From contig CM076266.1 in assembly GCA_038380795.1 (NCBI GenBank), forward strand, positions 15,536,145 through 15,600,144: 64,000 bases of DNA, given 5' to 3'. A program made the translations under genes and the position numbers. Source of the stretch: Pyrocephalus nanus (lineage: Eukaryota; Chordata; Aves; Passeriformes; Tyrannidae). This document shows positions 1 through 10,149 of this stretch, one piece after another. A model generated the notes under the pieces. It worked only from the letters and a program-made list of their open reading frames with translations. It was not told where the DNA came from and did not search any database. Each line of letters opens with the position of its first letter. Positions within the stretch are counted from its first letter, which is position 1.

Positions 1-707
1 CTTGGCTGGGATTGGCAGCAAATGCTGGGTGAGCCATGCTCTGTCAGAGACTCCCTCAGAGCATATAAGCTCTCCCGATGGCAGCCATGAGAGCATTCCA
101 ACCTCTTTCAGCCACCTGGAGAGGGGGAGATAGCTGCCTCCCTCACAGGGTCTTGCAGAGCTGTGATGATGGCTGTACAGTTCTTTGAAGATAACTTATT
201 TACCAGCTAACATTTGCTAAGTTGTTCCATCCCTGTGGGTAGAATTACGTGTGGGCAGTGCAGGCAGCTCCAGCCTGATGTCAAACCTGTGCCAGAAGGA
301 ACTGCTTTCCCTTGGCCCTTGGCTCTGCTGCTTGGAGGCACATCTCTGGCCAGCCACTTGGCTCAGGGTTTCAGTGGAACTTGGCTGCGACTTGATTTCA
401 GTGAGAAAATCTGACACTGCTTCTTCCTATGTCCTGTCACTGCTTCTTCCTGTGTCCTGCCTCTCTTCCTTTGGGCAACCAGTGTCCAGTCATGAACACA
501 TGGATGGATGTGAAACCTGCGCTGGGGTTGCCACGCCAAATCCCTTCAGGAGTACGGACCTTTCTCAGGGCCCTGATCTCTCCTAGGCGCTGGCTGTAGT
601 CTCTCTGTCCTTCTCCTGCAGCTCACCTCCTTCTAGAGTGGTGAGGATCTCTGCCAGCCCCCTGGACCCACCTTTAGGGGTTTGTGCCCTCTGTTGTTCC
701 CTTACAG
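1..707. other. non-coding DNA upstream of the candidate exon at 708
   Basis: No recognisable gene or repeat. Open frames of 66-111 codons on both strands overlap each other in different frames and resemble no family I know. Two acceptor-like sites precede the one at 707: one near 149 and one ending at 621 (pyrimidine run then TGCAG). This stretch would be intron if the exon starting at 708 is real. Confidence 0.5.
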
Positions 708-831
708 CCCCTGGGAGCCACTGGCTGAGGAAGAAGATGATAATATTGGAGCTGCACTTGGCACAGCAATTGAAGAGGCTGCCAATCCCACAAAAGGGAG
801 ACCAAAGCTTTGTAACAAGGAAAAGGCATAA
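708..831 (+). CDS. candidate 3'-terminal coding exon, unrecognised protein (partial)
   Basis: A strong splice acceptor (pyrimidine-rich tract then TTACAG, AG at 706-707) opens a frame of 40 full codons from 709 to a TAA at 829-831, with base 708 completing a split codon. The peptide is acidic then basic and includes EEEDDNIGAALGTAIEEA. By my count about 31 of 40 codons start with a purine and 19 with G, a strong coding-type periodicity. The frame has no initiator, so it would be the last exon of a gene whose other exons lie outside the window or upstream. No good donor is visible inside it. I do not recognise the family and assign no function. A chance frame remains possible, since any strong acceptor has a sizeable chance of an open frame this long. 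Confidence 0.35.
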
Positions 832-977
832 ATCCCTAGCAGGAACTTTAATCTTCTTACTGAGCTGTCAGTTATGATTTATCATCCAGTTTCATTTTAA
901 TGCTTCTTCATCTTCAGTGCTCCTACCCTGTGCAATGACTGGGCTGTTTCCCTTGGGAAGGAAGGGGTGAGCACGTG
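832..977. other. non-coding spacer after candidate exon
   Basis: AT-leaning single-copy sequence leading into the TG-rich tract. If the exon at 708-831 is real this would be the start of its 3' UTR. No canonical AATAAA signal is obvious here. Confidence 0.4.
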
Positions 978-1071
978 AGACTGTGTGTGTATTTGTGTGA
1001 GAGTGTGTGTAGGAGAGTGTGTGGCTGTGTGTGTGTGTTTGTGTGAGAATGTGTGTGAGAGTGTGTGTGCT
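978..1071. repeat. TG-rich imperfect microsatellite
   Basis: About 94 bp dominated by GTGTGT blocks interrupted by GAGA and TTTG variants, so it is an interrupted (TG)n/(GA)n dinucleotide tract. Alternating purine-pyrimidine sequence of this kind can adopt Z-DNA. Nothing suggests a gene. Confidence 0.9.
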
Positions 1072-1189
1072 TCAAATCATGTAACAGGAGATGAATTCAA
1101 AGCGCCTCCTCAGGACATTGTCGCTGCAGACAGGCACTTTGTTCGTCCCTGAGGTGGAGCCATCAGTCCCTCCAAGTCCCACTCAGCAT

Positions 1190-1760
1190 CTCAACCCGGA
1201 GCGACTCCCGTTTCAGTGGTGCTCCCCCTCCCCGAGCCGGCACATAATGTTTCTATTGTGCCAGTGCTGTTTTTCTGGGGAAGCGGCAGGGATTTAAATA
1301 TCATAAAAGCAGAAGCTGGGCTTTGATATACTGTCACCAAAAGCTGAATACTGTAATTTCGAGCAATTTTCTCCAAACTCCCCTTCCCACCCTCCCCCTC
1401 TGGCCCCCGCTCCCCTCCCTCTTCCCGGGCCCCCTCCCTGTTGCTTTTTTCCTGACAAGCCGCTCCTTTGCTTGCCCCGCATGATCCTCACTTGGCAAAT
1501 TAATGTGCTGCCGATGATGAGAGACAGTGGGTTACTGTGAGCGCAGGCTCTCTCGTCTCCTCTCGCTATTACACCATGGCAACATCAAAGGTCCAGTCAT
1601 CCTGTTTCCATCTTCCCGTGGGTCCGCAGGGCCTGACTCAATGGCTCGGTTCAAAAGTGCAGGCTGCCTTCGACGGTGACGGCCCCCGCCCCATGGCCGT
1701 CATCGGTGTGCCCATGAACGGTGCAGCACACCTTTTTCCCCTTCCACTCCTGGGATTAAT
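1190..1760. promoter_or_regulatory. CpG-rich, motif-dense patch, possible enhancer or promoter
   Basis: This block differs sharply from its surroundings. I count 18 CpG dinucleotides in 1381-1740, whereas neighbouring 1-kb stretches hold only a few. An AT-rich segment near 1292-1375 is followed by a C-run tract (1380-1438) and then a CpG-rich segment. Visible motifs include TGACTCA (AP-1) near 1634, ATCAAAGG (TCF/LEF-like) near 1584, an X-box-like CCATGGCAAC near 1574 and AATTAATG near 1498. An 80-codon frame (1537-1779) starts at ATG but matches nothing I know. The texture resembles a conserved, under-methylated regulatory element. Without alignment this stays an inference. Confidence 0.35.
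1380..1438 (-). other. potential G-quadruplex / i-motif tract
   Basis: The plus strand carries ten runs of three or more C within 59 bases (for example 1394-1398, 1404-1408, 1412-1415, 1430-1434), separated by loops of one to seven bases. The minus strand therefore far exceeds the usual four-run G-quadruplex requirement. It sits inside the CpG-rich patch, a common location for such tracts near regulatory DNA. Confidence 0.7.
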
Positions 1761-2033
1761 TGTTGAATTGGGAGGGTAATCTGCCTTCTCCCACTTCACT
1801 CATTTTAATTTCCATCTGAGGCAGACTTTTGTAGAAAGAACCTTTTTCCTCCTTTTTTTTTTTCCTTTGGACAACTATTTAATCTTTTGTGATCTGCCCT
1901 CCTGGGCTGCCCGGCAGTTTCCCTGGTGGTAACTACAACTGTTGGTTTTAGCCAGCAACAAGATACTGCTTTGAAAAGTAATTCTGATTACTCTGTGAAT
2001 TTAGACTTTGTTTCTTACGTGCTCTTTCCGCAG
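1761..2033. other. non-coding DNA
   Basis: AT-rich, with a T-run near 1852-1863. Nothing gene-like except the pyrimidine tract and CAG acceptor that end it at 2033. Confidence 0.5.
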
Positions 2034-2191
2034 CAGAGAGAGATCTTCGTGATTTCTCCCTTCATAACAATGAATTTTGCATATGTGTGAAGGAAAGATG
2101 CACGGGGAAAGGGCCAAGGGTCTGCCTGCTACCTGCCTGTCTCCTGTCCTCAAAAATGAGTAGTACTGCTGAGAAATGTTTCTGCACTTTA
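2034..2191 (+). CDS. candidate internal coding exon, Cys-rich, unrecognised (partial)
   Basis: A strong acceptor (TTTCTTACGTGCTCTTTCCGCAG, here paraphrased as a long pyrimidine tract plus CAG, AG at 2032-2033) and a GTAAGT donor at 2192-2197 bound 158 bp. One frame, from 2036, is open across it and stays open to 2237. It gives 52 codons beginning ERDLRDFSLHNNEFCICVK and then becoming Cys- and Ser-rich. It ends in phase 0, as the terminal frame at 5512 would need. The donor lacks the usual exon-side AG. The peptide resembles no domain I can name, and chance is a real alternative. Confidence 0.18.
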
Positions 2192-5100
2192 GTAAGTTCT
2201 GGGCTTTTACACCCTTGTGGATGGTGTGTGTTGAGATGAGGAAAGCAGCCGTCATAGAGATATAGGTGCCACCCCAGCTGCAGAGCTATCTCTCAGGACA
2301 AAGCTTGGTGCACCGGGACAGATGCCTCCATCTCCCTTCCCAGGCTTTGGCTCCTATGTAAGTAAAGTGCCCAGAAACCCTGGCCCTGTGAGGCTGCAAG
2401 GGAAAGGCAGCTCCTTTAAAAATCAGTGTTTTGTGTCTGCAAGCCACTCCATAAACAGCCCTCCTACCCCATCCACAGGTTCCCTGCCCATGCAGCAGCC
2501 AGGGAGAAGCATAAAGGATTAATATATCCTCCATGTCATCCCCTGCCTGAATCCTTTGTAAACAAGGAGGAATAAATATTTCTCTTCTGCTCAACTGCAA
2601 AGATCCCAGGAGGATGCTGGCTGTGGTGGCAGTCCTTGCTGTCCAGGCAGGGGATGGCCACCCTTCAGGACCAGCAACACACTCTCAGAGAGGCTTCCCT
2701 GTGAAAAAAGCAGAAATCCATCCCTGCAGCTATGAAGACCCCTGCTACCATAGGGCCAGCATCCCAAGCTGTTCCCACCCAAGGGGTTATATTGCAGCAA
2801 ATCTGTTCCTGTTCCCTTGGTGCTCTGCTTTATTGTGCTTAGGCAGCAGCTGAGATTTTCTTTCTCTGACTGCTGGAACAACTTGAGAGTGCTGGCTTCA
2901 GTCTGAGGACTACAGTAGCTCTTCCTCTCAGGGGAAAGTGGGAGAGTCAAAGAATAAGGAGTAGCAGGAGAGGATTGTGTTTTGACTTGTGAAATTTTAA
3001 CTGGCTTGGGCATTTTTATTCACCTGAGCTGCCCCTCAGCAGCTCCCTCGAGAGACCCAGACAACCCCATCTTCTGCCTCACATAAAGTCTTAAGACAAC
3101 ACATAGGTAGATAAAAGAAGACAAATGTTCTAGTAGCCAGAGCATTTTGCTGTGTAGAGCTGGGTTCACATCCTTGCATTGTCACATAGCACATGGTTAG
3201 CTTTGGTTCCATCCAACATTGCTGCTCTTCAGTTCTTTCCCTCCAGTGGAGCAGAAGAAAGTACACAGTAGTTGAGGTTATATGGTACCTACATGTGCTC
3301 AGATTTCTTCCTAACAGTCCAGTATTGTAGGTTTATGAGGGATGAACTTCATTATGTGCCAAAGTCTGAGTGATTCTAAACAAGAACAAACTATTCCATT
3401 AACTACCTGTCAGAGTATATTTTCATCTAAGGCAGGTCCTACAAAGTTTAGCAGGCTCCTATGGGGTTTTGGAGCATGTTACTGGAGGATCTGTTAAAAT
3501 GTAAAAGTTTGCCAAGGTTACAATTGAATTAAAACAGGTCTGAAGTTCTCAAACATGCCACTCCCATTACCTCAACACAATTTAAGTACATTAAAGAAAC
3601 AAGGAGAATGACAAGCCCATACAGCATGGTAGTGTCAGAGTTGCTGGTATTAAGACACTGAATTTCATCCTAAATGTTTCAATTTGAGTCAGTAGTTATG
3701 ACCAAGTTCTTAGATCTCAGTGGCTAAAAATCTTGCTTCAGGCATCCCTGTTGTGTTTTTTTCCACATAATGACATTGCTGCGTATAATGAGATATTAGC
3801 AGCTCATGCACTGCTTACATCTATCCTGAAGGAGAAAATTGCTATTTCTTGACTTGTGCACTGATTAGCGTAAATGTAAGTTAGTCATGGCAAATTCTGG
3901 GAAGTCCAGACTTCAGAAATCATGGCAAGAATGATGAAGACTTGAAGGTATGTTTTGAGAGAACTACTTACTTTTGGAGAACTTGGCCTCAGATTTGATT
4001 AATTTCATGCCAGAGGTATGCCTCTCACAACCCTGCATGCTCATGATGGCATGATGAACAGGGAACTGATTAAGCCAGTCAGAGCACCATGCAGTGCTTT
4101 TCTAAACCCTTACTAAAACCCTCTTCTGTATAACTTGTAAAAAAAACCCCACAGTGGAATCAAAGAGGTCCTTTTGGTGACAAAAACTAAGCAAAATCCA
4201 GGAGCAGCTCTTTGCTTTGGGGGAATGACAGTGGTTTATTCAAGTCACTCCTGAATTTTCAAGTGTTCTTGCAGCAGTTTGTGTTACCAACAGGACTTTT
4301 CCTGATATAGTGACCCTAGAGTTCAGCATAGGATTTAGCCACCCACGTGCAGGCAGTTAAATGTAAATGTCTGAACACTAGATATCTAAAGCTTCTTACA
4401 GGCAATGGAGAACCAGTCAATGTGGCCAAGAGAATCTGAGTCAGTTGCCTAAATATGACCAGCTAAATATCGTCCAGAGATGATCTGTAATACTGAGATA
4501 TCTGCACCATCTGGGCAGTATCGTGCCAGACCTATGGGGGACATACAGACCTGCAGCTGGAGACCACACCAGGAAACCTCAGAGAATCATATCAAGAAAC
4601 CTCCTGATATCTCCACTGTCTCTTGGTGCCTGCGTTTATGCACTAAACTGAGTCCAAGGAGCTCTGTGTATTCTACAGCTGAGAGGCAAGAGGCATCTAC
4701 TTTCAAATAAGCTGAATCCCACACTAAATGTTTAACTCTGCCTAAAAGTACACTGTAATTCACATGAAAAAGTCTGACACCAGTGACCCTACAGTTCATC
4801 TCCTGCTTCCTGAACTACCTCCTCTTGAGACGCAGACACCCCTGACTGTGTCCCTTTACAGCAACCTAGATCTCAGGGCCAAAACAGTGATTCTGGTGAG
4901 CATTTTGAATTTGGGTGGGAAATAGCACAAAACACTTCATTTCTTAAGAACAAGACTTTTCAGCTTGCTCAACCTGTACTGGGATGCGTGCCTTGAGCAT
5001 GCTTGATGATGAGGTGGATGAATCCTCTTCCTGATAGATCCCTTCCAACACTCTTGCAGCCCCTCCAATGGGGCAGCTTTCTGTGAGCAGTTTGGTCATG

Positions 5101-5511
5101 GCTTACATGCTGATGTGCACCCTGATGAGGATCCTGGCCCCTAGATGAGAAGTGAGGACATGAGAACCTAAATGGTAGGTCTTGGCAGCAGCAACAACAC
5201 AAGGGGACAAAACAAACACAGTTTTTGTTTTGAGAATGTCAAAATACTTTGCACTGGCAATGTCAGAAAAATGTATTTTGCACTGATATTAACCAGGACT
5301 TTCTATTTCTTGAGAAACTTTGGCTATTCAAGTTTTTGCTCCTGAGGAAAGCAAACAGTTGGTGACCACTGTTTCTCAGGGTCAGAGAGTCTGAGCTACT
5401 GCTGCCTGCTGAGCAGCAGCCTGAGCAGTATCTACAAGTAAGGGAACAGGGCAATGATTTTGCTCTCATGTTTTTCTCTCTCTTTTGTTACTTGTACGTT
5501 TGTCCTTGTAG
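2192..5511. other. non-coding or intronic DNA
   Basis: Single-copy sequence with no recognisable gene or transposon. A 74-bp segment 2284-2357 ends at a GTAAGT donor but has a poor acceptor. A 34-bp segment 4862-4895 has both a strong acceptor (pyrimidine-rich, TTTACAG) and a GTGAGC donor, so it could be a micro-exon, although its length does not keep the frame open into 5512. Overlapping open frames at 2286-3013 and 4480-4799 are not convincing. The stretch ends in a pyrimidine-rich tract before 5511. Confidence 0.45.
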
Positions 5512-5637
5512 CCCTGCATCAATGAGTACAAAGTACCTACTGGCCATGACATCATGCCACAGAAAACAGACTATCGAGGCAAAGGAAGCGAGGTTCACTT
5601 TTCTGCAGAGAGGCTGGCTCCAATCACCTGGTTGTAG
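5512..5637 (+). CDS. candidate 3'-terminal coding exon, unrecognised protein (partial)
   Basis: A long T/C-rich tract (about 5470-5508) and TAG acceptor at 5509-5511 lead into a 41-codon frame closed by TAG at 5635-5637. The peptide begins PCINEYKVPTGHD and ends with DYRGKGSEVHFSAERLAP plus four residues. It is polar and balanced, with about 61 percent purine-first codons, typical of coding DNA. An in-frame stop sits immediately upstream in the putative intron, so the frame only makes sense if spliced. A second frame of the same DNA is also open, which lowers the weight of the evidence. I do not recognise the protein. The short Tyr/Lys/Gly-rich tail is loosely like small axonemal proteins, but that is not evidence of identity. 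Confidence 0.3.
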   Translation, partial: PCINEYKVPTGHDIMPQKTDYRGKGSEVHFSAERLAPITWL

Positions 5638-6600
5638 TTAAAACAGATCACACTGAGCTGTTCTGCTTTGTAAGAGCTGAATTTCATTCTCTGTTACTGG
5701 ATGTTTATCTGATATCTTGTAAAAACTGTTGTCCCTTTCTCCTGCCTTTAGATCTTTTGCTTTTCTGAAATGCTAAATCTCCAACTGTGACCCTTCAGCA
5801 AAACCAGTTCACTTCATCAAATGAATCCTGTGACTTTGATTATTTAGGAGCTTACATTAAAGGGGTCCAAAGTAAAGCAGACAAGGAAATGTCTTAGTGA
5901 TTTGCAGCAGTGCATTGAGAAACAAAAGGAAATGGATGGCAGAGATAAGGAAAATAAAATAGCCACAATTTTTTAATAAGGGGAATGGAATTTCCCCTGA
6001 GGGTCTGTGTTATACTGCTTTTTAGTAAAACACAAGCAAAACTCATTAGTAGTGGAACTTAAATACAAAACATTGCCAGCTTTGACCAGCACAGTGAAAT
6101 TGCTAATAGTCAGAAAACACTGACATGAAGGCATTACCACCACATTTTAAGCTCTAGATAATAGTGCTTCCAACAAAGAGTTGGCTATTGTGGGTTTAAC
6201 ATGAAACTGAAAGTTCCCTGCCCACTGCTGCTATGACATATTCTGCAACAGCAATATATTTTGCCCTCTGCTTTGATATTTTAGTTGTGGAGTTCAATTA
6301 TGGCACAAACATTCTGATTTTTTCTGGTTTGTCTAGACTATATTTTGCAGTTTAAAGAACAAAATTGTCCATGAATTACAGGAATTAGGCTAGTTTTATC
6401 TTCCATAGGGCTGTTATTTATTTAGTACCACTGTTCAAAACAAGGTCAGGATTTTTACAAAGGGATCTGGTTAGCATGTTATACCAGCAGAGACTGTATA
6501 GATCAGTGCAAAAAATCACTCAGGCTGTCTGAAAATCTCACCTGTGAATTCTATTTACTGTTTTCCATATGGATTTTCTTGTAGCCTAACATTAAGTGAT
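5638..6600. other. non-coding DNA, possible 3' UTR then spacer
   Basis: AT-rich single-copy DNA. A very strong isolated acceptor-like site (pyrimidine tract then CTTTAG) ends near 5751 but is followed by only short frames. AATAAA-type sequence occurs near 5953. No repeat is recognised. Confidence 0.45.
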
Positions 6601-6960
6601 TTAGAAAATGAGTCTGATGCTTGAGATTTTGATTATTTTTTTGTTTTGGACATTTTTATAGGAGAAGCGTGTTTGATTGTTATTCCATTTGCAAACTCCT
6701 TTGTGAAAATGATCCAAACAGCCATCACAGAGCTGCTGTCTTGTGTGAAATCCAGTAAAGCTCTACAGCAATGCTGCTGATGAGTAGTTTCTTTGTTGTA
6801 ATTAAAGATTAGAGCGGATCCCAGGTCGTGGTACATCTCATGTAGTTGTTTTTTTAATTCCTTCAGCCAATAACAGTAGAAACCCCTCAAAAAGGTTGTC
6901 TTACTGCTAACCTTTCAATATCATCTATTTTCTTGTAGTGTTGCTGAAAGGACTGATTAT
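6600..6960. promoter_or_regulatory. AT-rich, motif-dense block with an 85-codon minus frame
   Basis: Dense in homeobox/SOX-type words, including TGATTGTTATTCC near 6674 and GTAATTAAAGATTA near 6798, in a texture like vertebrate conserved non-coding elements. On the minus strand a frame at 6633-6890 runs 85 codons with unusually natural-looking composition (for example LKELKKQLHEMYHDLGSAL) and about 61 percent purine-first codons. I recognise no family. The block may therefore be a regulatory element with an accidental frame, or an old exon or retrocopy remnant. Confidence 0.25.
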
Positions 6961-9900
6961 ACTTTTAAGAATGATAGAAATCTATTTTACTGCTCTTTCA
7001 CCATTTGAAAGGTGCTAAGGGGATTTTGTTCAAAGTTTCCACAAAGATTACTTCTCTAGCTGAGACCAGCATGGATGACATCAGCTCAGTTAAAAAAAGA
7101 TCAGTATGTGGAAAGAAGGAGTTCAGGACAAAAAGTGTCCTGTGGCCTTAAGGGAGAAATGAATCTGGCGCAAATCTGAAGTAATTTCACTGAGAATGGT
7201 TTGCAGCAGCCCTAGTTGCACTAGCCCAGAAGGTTTCAGCTGGAGGGAGCCAGCACATGGTCCAGCCAAGTGGGAATCAGCACCTGGGATGGGAGAGTGG
7301 GATGGGATGCAGGCAGACAGGGATGATGCTCCTTGCAGAAACAGAAATGTTATGAGCAAACAGACTGGGAGTCCTGGGAAACTGTGAAAGGATGCATAGA
7401 CATTAGGCCAGAAGAGTCCATTAGATCATCTTTTCCTCACTGAAGGCCAAATGTGTTTTTAAAATACCTTTTGAGAACCACACGGTGGCACAACCCTTAC
7501 TATTAGTAAGTCTATGTTTTCAGTAAGGCACTGATAACCAGGAAAAAAGGGCCAGGTTCAATTTCAAGGCTCTTGTAGCAAAACCACATTCACCCATTAT
7601 TTAATAACCTTGGAAATCCAATTACAGTGTCTCAGATCTAAAACATGATGGATACTTCCCACTGCCATGCAAGTTAGAAAAAAGCCACTGAACTGTGGGG
7701 CCCTCACGACTTCCCTCATTCCAGCTGTTAGATGTCCAGAATGGCCTTCCCCTGTGCCCTATTCCCCCTGCCATCCCCCTCATTCCTCTTAGCAATTCAT
7801 GGGACCCTGAGCATCATCAGAACTGACCATCTGTCCCTTTCCCCGTGGATGGTGAGTAGAAGAATGATGGAGAGCAGCAACAGGCAAAGTGACAGGATTG
7901 TCCCCATGAAATGACACCTAGTCCTGCTTCATGGAGGCAGGATATGCAGCAGGTTCTGGGGATGGGGCAATAAGCTGTGACCAGAGCTGATGATGGCAAG
8001 TTGTCTCATCCACAGAAGCATGGCAAATGCTGCAAAGCTGATCCAGGGCAGGGTAAAGTCTGATCCTGATCCAGCCTGAGAGTGAATGAGTTGCCAGTGC
8101 TGAACCCCAGCTGCAAGATTTTACCCACATCCATTTTGCCAGAGCCCCAGGATCTGCTTTCCACCACTGCAGACCCAGAAAAGCATCTGGACTCTGCTGG
8201 GACATGTCAAGAGCCTGAGAAACCACCATTTCTTCTACTTGTTTATTCTGGTTGTTAATCTTCTTTCACTGATTAAAAATTTATAACTCATTTCTCGGTT
8301 TAATTTGCCTGGAGTTAAGTCCCAGCTATCAGTTCTTGTTATGCTTTTCTCCCCTGGATTAAAGAGCTCTGCTGCGCTTAGAATTTCTGCCCATGATGGT
8401 ATTTGTGCTTTGTAATCACATCATCCCTTGATCTTTTTGATCAGGCCACCAGGCTGAGCTCCTCAGTCCCAGAGAGATATCTCAGAGATAACAGTGTTAA
8501 ACAGAAACACTAATTTTGTGCTAGATGGCTCCACACACTGCTGAGTGCATGGGACCAGGTTCCCCTGTTTAACGTTACTGACACAGTAGCATAGGTCATG
8601 AATATGGGTGATGGTTTGGAGATTAAATTGTTTGAAAGCATTAAAAATATTCCCCAGTCTCTGTAAAAATATTTTTTTTTCAGTGAAAATGGTCAAACTT
8701 CAAAACTCTGTGACTTTTAAAAATTTCCCCTCCTTGCGAATTATACAGGTGTTTCTTTCCTCTTTACTTCTGCTTTAGTCACCCTTCTTCATCCTTCTGC
8801 AAACACAACAATATTTACTGTCTTATCCTGCTTTAGATTAAATTACACTGAAGCTGCCAGCTTCTCCCTCAGGATCTGTGTATAAACAATTGTGTTTCTT
8901 TATGTAAGCCTCGGGATCAGTAGCTGTAACAGCAGGGCTCCAGCGGGCAGGGAGCACAGCCTGGAGAGGACCTGCTCCATGGCTGATGGCGAGTACCTGT
9001 CCCCAGCCTGCACACGCAGGGGAAGAGTGACAGTGGGGATGTGTGTGGGTGTGTAAAAGAGGGATGCAGGGAGCCCAGAAGCAGATGCAGAAGAGAGGCA
9101 GGCTGGCAGCTGGCATGCCAGACCACACAGGGCGGCTTTGACAGAAGGAAGAATTTGGGAGGGCACCATGAGAAATTTCATTTTGAATTGGAAGCAAATA
9201 ATTGTCCCTGGTTGCATGAGTCATCCTGTGCCCAACACACTCTCTGTAAGTCTGTAAAGAGATTGCATGGAAGAAATAACTAATTCTTCTTCAATTTCTT
9301 CTTCTAATAAATATAATCTGCAGGATTCAAAAATCTGTCAATGTACTCAGGTTGGAAGAAGGTGGTGGCTTTGGCAACTACAGCAAAATAAACAGGGAAA
9401 CTGAGTTTGCAGTGGTACCTTCAGCATGGTTGTGTTGGTGCTCTGGAATGTGTCTTGCATCCCCAGTGCAGATGGATCTGACATCCCTGCTTTCTTCATT
9501 GGAGCTGGGGATATGGGGCTGGATATCATCAAGAGGATAGTGGAGCAGAGGACCAGCTCTCCTCTCTCACCTTGTGGATGTCATACCAACCCTTTTAAGT
9601 CCTTGTAACAAATATAGAGATAATTTAGTCTCAAACAGCTTTTCAGAAAATGACAGCAAAGCTCCAAGTTCCACCGTAGGGCTGGTTGGCTGGACACACA
9701 GCTGGGTTTTGGGGTGGTACATAATACTGACTCCAGCAGTCCCAGCTGCCTTTCTCCCAGCCCCATGCATACAGGGGGATCATTCAGCATCTCTGGTCAC
9801 ACACAGCCCTGCTCTTGGTGTTCAGCCATGGCCTGATACTTGCAAAATCTCACAGCCCACAAACCACACATAAGCCAAGTGACTGTCCCTGTTCTAGCAG

Positions 9901-9990
9901 CAGCTTCCTGAGTGCTGACTGATCCCCTCGTATCACTTACCTCCCTTGCAGCTGAAAATAGTGATTGCAGCATCAATTAATTAATTTATT
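6961..9990. other. non-coding single-copy DNA
   Basis: Nothing recognisable as gene or transposon. Open frames at 7123-7387, 7732-8229 and 8838-9224 pile up in several frames on both strands in GC-richer DNA where stops are scarce, the pattern expected of chance. A GTGAGT donor-like site at 7851 follows a short frame from the ATG at 7732. A minus-strand donor-like site (GTAAGT) lies near 9940. Confidence 0.5.
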
Positions 9991-10003
9991 TTGCTGCTTT
10001 TTC

Positions 10004-10018
10004 TTTTTTTTTTTTTTT
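10004..10018. repeat. poly-T tract (T15)
   Basis: Homopolymer of 15 T in an AT-rich stretch. It could be the remnant of a minus-strand poly-A tail, but no recognisable retroelement adjoins it. Confidence 0.85.
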
Positions 10019-10125
10019 CCTGTGAGAATGAGTGAATTCATTTTTTTAAGGTAAGGTAGTGCAAAGACAGTCAGTGTAATTGCATAGCAACAGTAACTGA
10101 AAAGTGTCCCAGAAGAGCCCTTTCT

Positions 10126-10149
10126 TTCTCTCTCTCTCTCTCTCTTCTC
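10126..10149. repeat. (CT)n microsatellite
   Basis: Roughly ten uninterrupted CT units followed by TTCTCT, a short simple repeat. Confidence 0.9.
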
